Of a DNA stretch of 64,000 nt, positions 61,371 to 64,000 are shown piece by piece. The stretch's first letter is position 1; each line of letters opens with the position of its first letter. The stretch comes from Mesocentrotus franciscanus (taxonomy: Eukaryota; Echinodermata; Echinoidea; Camarodonta; Strongylocentrotidae). The translations under genes were made by a program, and so were the position numbers. The notes below the pieces were generated by a model. It had not been told where the DNA came from. It searched no databases and saw only the letters and a program-made list of their open reading frames with translations. The stretch lies in NCBI GenBank assembly GCA_037976565.1, contig CP137675.1, positions 23,826,629 to 23,890,628 of the forward strand. Reading direction: 5' to 3'.

Positions 61371-61923
61371 ATGATGCATGCGCATGAGTTCATTAGGCGA
61401 TCTATCCGCACTCGAGTTGAGGCTGTGTGTATCTATTGCACGAAGCCGTTAGGCTGAGTGCAATAGAGGCAAACAGCATTAACGGGGGCGGATAGATCGT
61501 ATAATGAACGAATGAAAACATGCATCATTTGTTTTATACAACGAAACTCCTAGATCCTTGTTATTTGATGTAAAAAGAATCCAATCAAGATTGTTTCGTG
61601 ACAGTATGGCTGACAAATAAATCTCAAGTTTAATAAACTAAGACTTAATTTAGTGCGCACACATAGCTATAGTAAGCACACTTACCTCTATACCTAATTA
61701 CGCATAGTGCTGTGCAAGCATAGGCCCATATGCACACACATTATTAAGCGCTCTCACCTCTACGCGCACTACTGCGTGTACATGTACATGCATTAAAAAA
61801 ACGTTGGATAGTACTGGAAACTATTGCACGCTTTTTCATGAAAAACGTGGGATAGTCTCAGTAAATGAATCACACGTGACCGCGCATGACCAATCATTTG
61901 ATTAGGATCTTGGCGTGAGTTGT
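61371..61923. repeat. Hairpin-headed repeat unit, copy 1
   Basis: Begins with a 158-bp imperfect palindrome (61,371-61,528): ATGATGCATG / CATGCATCAT at the ends, CGATCTATCCGC / GCGGATAGATCG further in, and an inner arm around TATCTATTGCA / TGCAATAGA. About 395 bp of unique sequence follows, ending near 'gtgagttgta'. The whole unit is repeated 793 bp later. Confidence 0.85.
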
Positions 61924-62163
61924 ATAAATGTAACTAACTTTAAATAAACCAAGTTAACACTATTGGATCAGATGATGGAGAGTCAATATCATTTCGAGTT
62001 ACGACTGTATATATCATGTTCAGAAGGGGTGTAATGCTAAGAGCGTTTCTAGTACTACAAGAAATGAACATGCCTGTGCACTAAAAAACTGTTTATACCT
62101 CACAAAACGAGGCCTAGTTTCAATAGCATGATCAATTACCTAGGGGAATGAGTTATTATACAA

Positions 62164-62716
62164 ATGATGCATGCGCATGAATTCATTATACGATCTATCC
62201 GCACTCGAGTTGAAGCTGTGTGTATCTATTGCTCGAAACCGTTAGGCTGAGTGCGATAGATACACACAGCATCAACGAGGGCGGATAGATCGTATAATGA
62301 ACGAATGAAAACATGCATCATTTGTTTTATACAACGAAACTCCTAGATCCTTGTTATTTGATGTAAAAAGAATTCATTCAAGATTGTTTCGTGACAGTAT
62401 GGCTGACAAGTAAATCTCAAGTTAAATAAGGCTTAATTTAGTGCGCACACATAGTTAAAGTAAGCGCACTTACCTCTGTACCCATTTACGCATAGTGCTG
62501 CGCACGCATAGGCCCATGCACACACAGTATTAGGCGCTCTCACCTCTACGCGCACTACTGTGCATCATGTACGTGCACTAAAAAAAAACGTTGGATAGTA
62601 CTGGAAAATATTGCACGCTTTTTCATGAAAAACGTGGGATAGTCTCAGTAAATGAATCACACGTGACCGCACATGACCAATCATTTGATTAGGATCTAGG
62701 AGTGAGTTGTAAAATT
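62164..62716. repeat. Hairpin-headed repeat unit, copy 2
   Basis: Same unit, with the palindrome at 62,164-62,321. The inner arm is longer and better paired here: GCTGTGTGTATCTATTGC against GCGATAGATACACACAGC. About 240 bp unrelated to the unit separate the copies. Confidence 0.85.
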
Positions 62717-62724
62717 CATCATAA

Positions 62725-62945
62725 CGAGAAAGATGAGTTCTGGTCTAGGTGGAAAAAATAATTAGTGAGTTTTCTCATTCTTTTTAGTGTATGACAGCAT
62801 GGAAGAATATCATAATGAAAATGTCCCGTGAAAAGGATTGCTCTTCATATTCCCTCATATTAGAAATACGAGGAGAAAAGGGTGATAAATTTGTACCAAA
62901 CTTTCATGCCACATCCTTGTAAATATTCAAGAGTCTCTTAAAAAA
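62725..62945 (+). mobile_element. Diverged copy of the 392-bp MITE family
   Basis: GAGAAAGATGAGTTCTGG, GTGGAAAAAATAATTAGTGA, CATGGAAGAATATCA and GGATTGCTCTTCATATTCC follow in the same order as in the copy at 53,660-54,051 (read reversed). The right end is not clear. Confidence 0.5.
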
Positions 62946-63412
62946 ACAAACCTCTTCTTAATTCACCTTGATATGCTTGTATTATAATGGTGTAGTCTAT
63001 CCAAGTAAAAATGTTTTGCTTTGCTTTCTTATATTTGCTCTTTTCTGTAGCCTATTACTTCGTTTTCTTCATATATTTCTCTAAATTCTCTTTGTTATTT
63101 TTGACCTCTCTTGTTTGTTTTATTTATTTATTTCAGTACGATGATACCCCAAAATCTGCTTTCAGCCGTAATGCTGTTTTCCAACCTTTACCATTAACCT
63201 GTCAGTCATTGTAATTTGAGAATTCGTTGATTATTTGCTAAATCCTTTGTATATTGTGCATTTTCCCCACTTATCTGCACTATAATATATGTCAATAAAC
63301 ATCTCTTTTTTTTGCAATTGTAATTATAAAATCACTAACATTCTACCTTACTATGTAAAGTGCATAGAGATTTTATGAGTATAATCGTTACTATACGCCT
63401 CTCAGTCCTTAC

Positions 63413-63461
63413 CTGATGCAAACGAAATGAACATCGCAACGACCAATATGCTGACATGCAT
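63413..63461 (-). CDS. PLA2 exon 1 (signal peptide)
   Basis: ATG at 63,461 on the minus strand, 16 codons plus one base (MHVSILVVAMFISFAS), then GTAAGG. A typical short hydrophobic secretion signal. Phase 1 matches exon 2. Confidence 0.85.
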
Positions 63462-63544
63462 GGTGAGGCTTGTTTGAGAATCTAAGTCCGATGAAGTTTG
63501 GCAGATGTCTTGATGGTCCTGACGCACTGGATGTTTCTACAACA

Positions 63545-63566
63545 GACTAGCCTCATATATATGTAT
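63545..63566 (-). promoter_or_regulatory. TATA box of the PLA2 gene
   Basis: The minus strand reads ATACATATATATGAGG about 95 bp before the start codon, which would give a leader of roughly 60-70 bases. Confidence 0.5.
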
Positions 63567-63589
63567 ACAACGGGTAGTCAAGAGCCATA

Positions 63590-64000
63590 GCGTAATAATA
63601 CATCGGAAGTTTCGTCTAATAACGATTATGAATAAAATTACAATTTGAAAACCTTAAGAGACATAATGAACAGATGGTGAATAAAATGGTGAAAATGTTG
63701 AGAGAAAAAATTGAAAAAGTTTAGATACATTAATTAATACATCGGTAGTTTCGTCTAATTACGATTATGAATAGAGTTAATAGTTGAAAATGTAAAGAAA
63801 CAAAATGAACAGATGGTGAATAAAACGTTGAAAATGTTGAGAAACAAATTGAAAACGTAAAGAGACATTAATGAAAACATCGGTAGTTTCGTCTAATTAC
63901 GATTATGAATAAAGTTACAAGTTGAAAATGTAAAGAAACAAAATGAACAGATGGTGAATAAAATGTTGAAAATGTTGAAGAAGAAAAAAATTAAAACGTT
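63590..64000. repeat. Satellite with a period of about 138 bp
   Basis: CATCGG(A/T)AGTTTCGTCTAAT starts at 63,601, 63,740 and 63,878, giving periods of 139 and 138 bp. Each unit also holds ACGATTATGAATA, ATGAACAGATGGTGAATAAA and GTTGAAAATG. Inside a unit a 'gttgaaaatgt-aaagaaacaaa' phrase is itself repeated two or three times. The array runs off the window. Confidence 0.9.

Larger units (their letters stand above)
57229..63461 (-). pseudogene. Secreted phospholipase A2 (group I type), frameshift in exon 2
   Basis: Four exons on the minus strand: 63,461-63,413; 60,287-60,135; 59,117-58,960; 57,356-57,229. The product would be a secreted, calcium-dependent enzyme cleaving the sn-2 ester of phospholipids. 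It has a signal peptide, the calcium-loop start YGCFCG, the active-site HD pair in CCQVHDNCY, and the supporting Asp in CKCDKTAS, with many cysteines. Exon 2 is one base short in a run of four G (about 60,164-60,167), which brings a stop soon after; the splice phase into exon 3 fits only the unbroken frame. It may be an assembly error in a homopolymer, a segregating null allele or a young pseudogene. All other exons, splice sites and catalytic residues are intact. Confidence 0.85.

Overview
The window is animal nuclear DNA: AT-rich, with long introns, phase-1 splice junctions, microsatellites and many decayed retrotransposons. Six-cysteine scavenger-receptor (SRCR) domains, a group I type secreted phospholipase A2, CR1/L2-like LINEs and Penelope-like and TIR elements together suggest an echinoderm, most likely a sea urchin or a relative. 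That taxonomic call is inference.

Layout. Positions 1-16.9 kb hold no intact gene that I recognise. They hold a nearly full-length but frameshifted LINE (5.4-9.5 kb), several LINE fragments, an old duplicated segment (1.1-2.1 kb and 11.0-11.9 kb) and satellite-like repeats. From 16.9 to 55.1 kb lies an SRCR receptor cluster made by duplication. Block C (16.9-18.1 kb, inverted) has a promoter and signal-peptide exon on the minus strand and no SRCR exons. Block A (19.9-41.0 kb) carries a five-exon receptor with signal peptide, three SRCR domains, a transmembrane segment and a proline-rich tail. Block B (41.1-55.1 kb) is a tandem copy with only two SRCR domains. In both complete genes I could assign every exon by hand, all introns are phase 1, and the coding lengths sum to multiples of three (460 and 369 residues). 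From 57.2 to 63.5 kb on the minus strand lies a four-exon phospholipase A2 gene that is one base short in exon 2. The window ends in a satellite with a period of about 138 bp.

The A/B comparison is the most useful tool here. Each copy serves as an empty site for insertions in the other, which dates LINE, SINE, MITE and Penelope-like insertions after the duplication. It suggests that copy B lost its third SRCR exon by a deletion ending in a Tc1-like transposon. It also shows that amino-acid change between the copies is concentrated in one half of SRCR domain 1. Other notable structures are a 0.9-kb TIR element packed with TTACG-type motifs at helical (10-11 bp) spacing, a hammerhead-ribozyme-like motif in a Penelope-like remnant, and several long hairpins.
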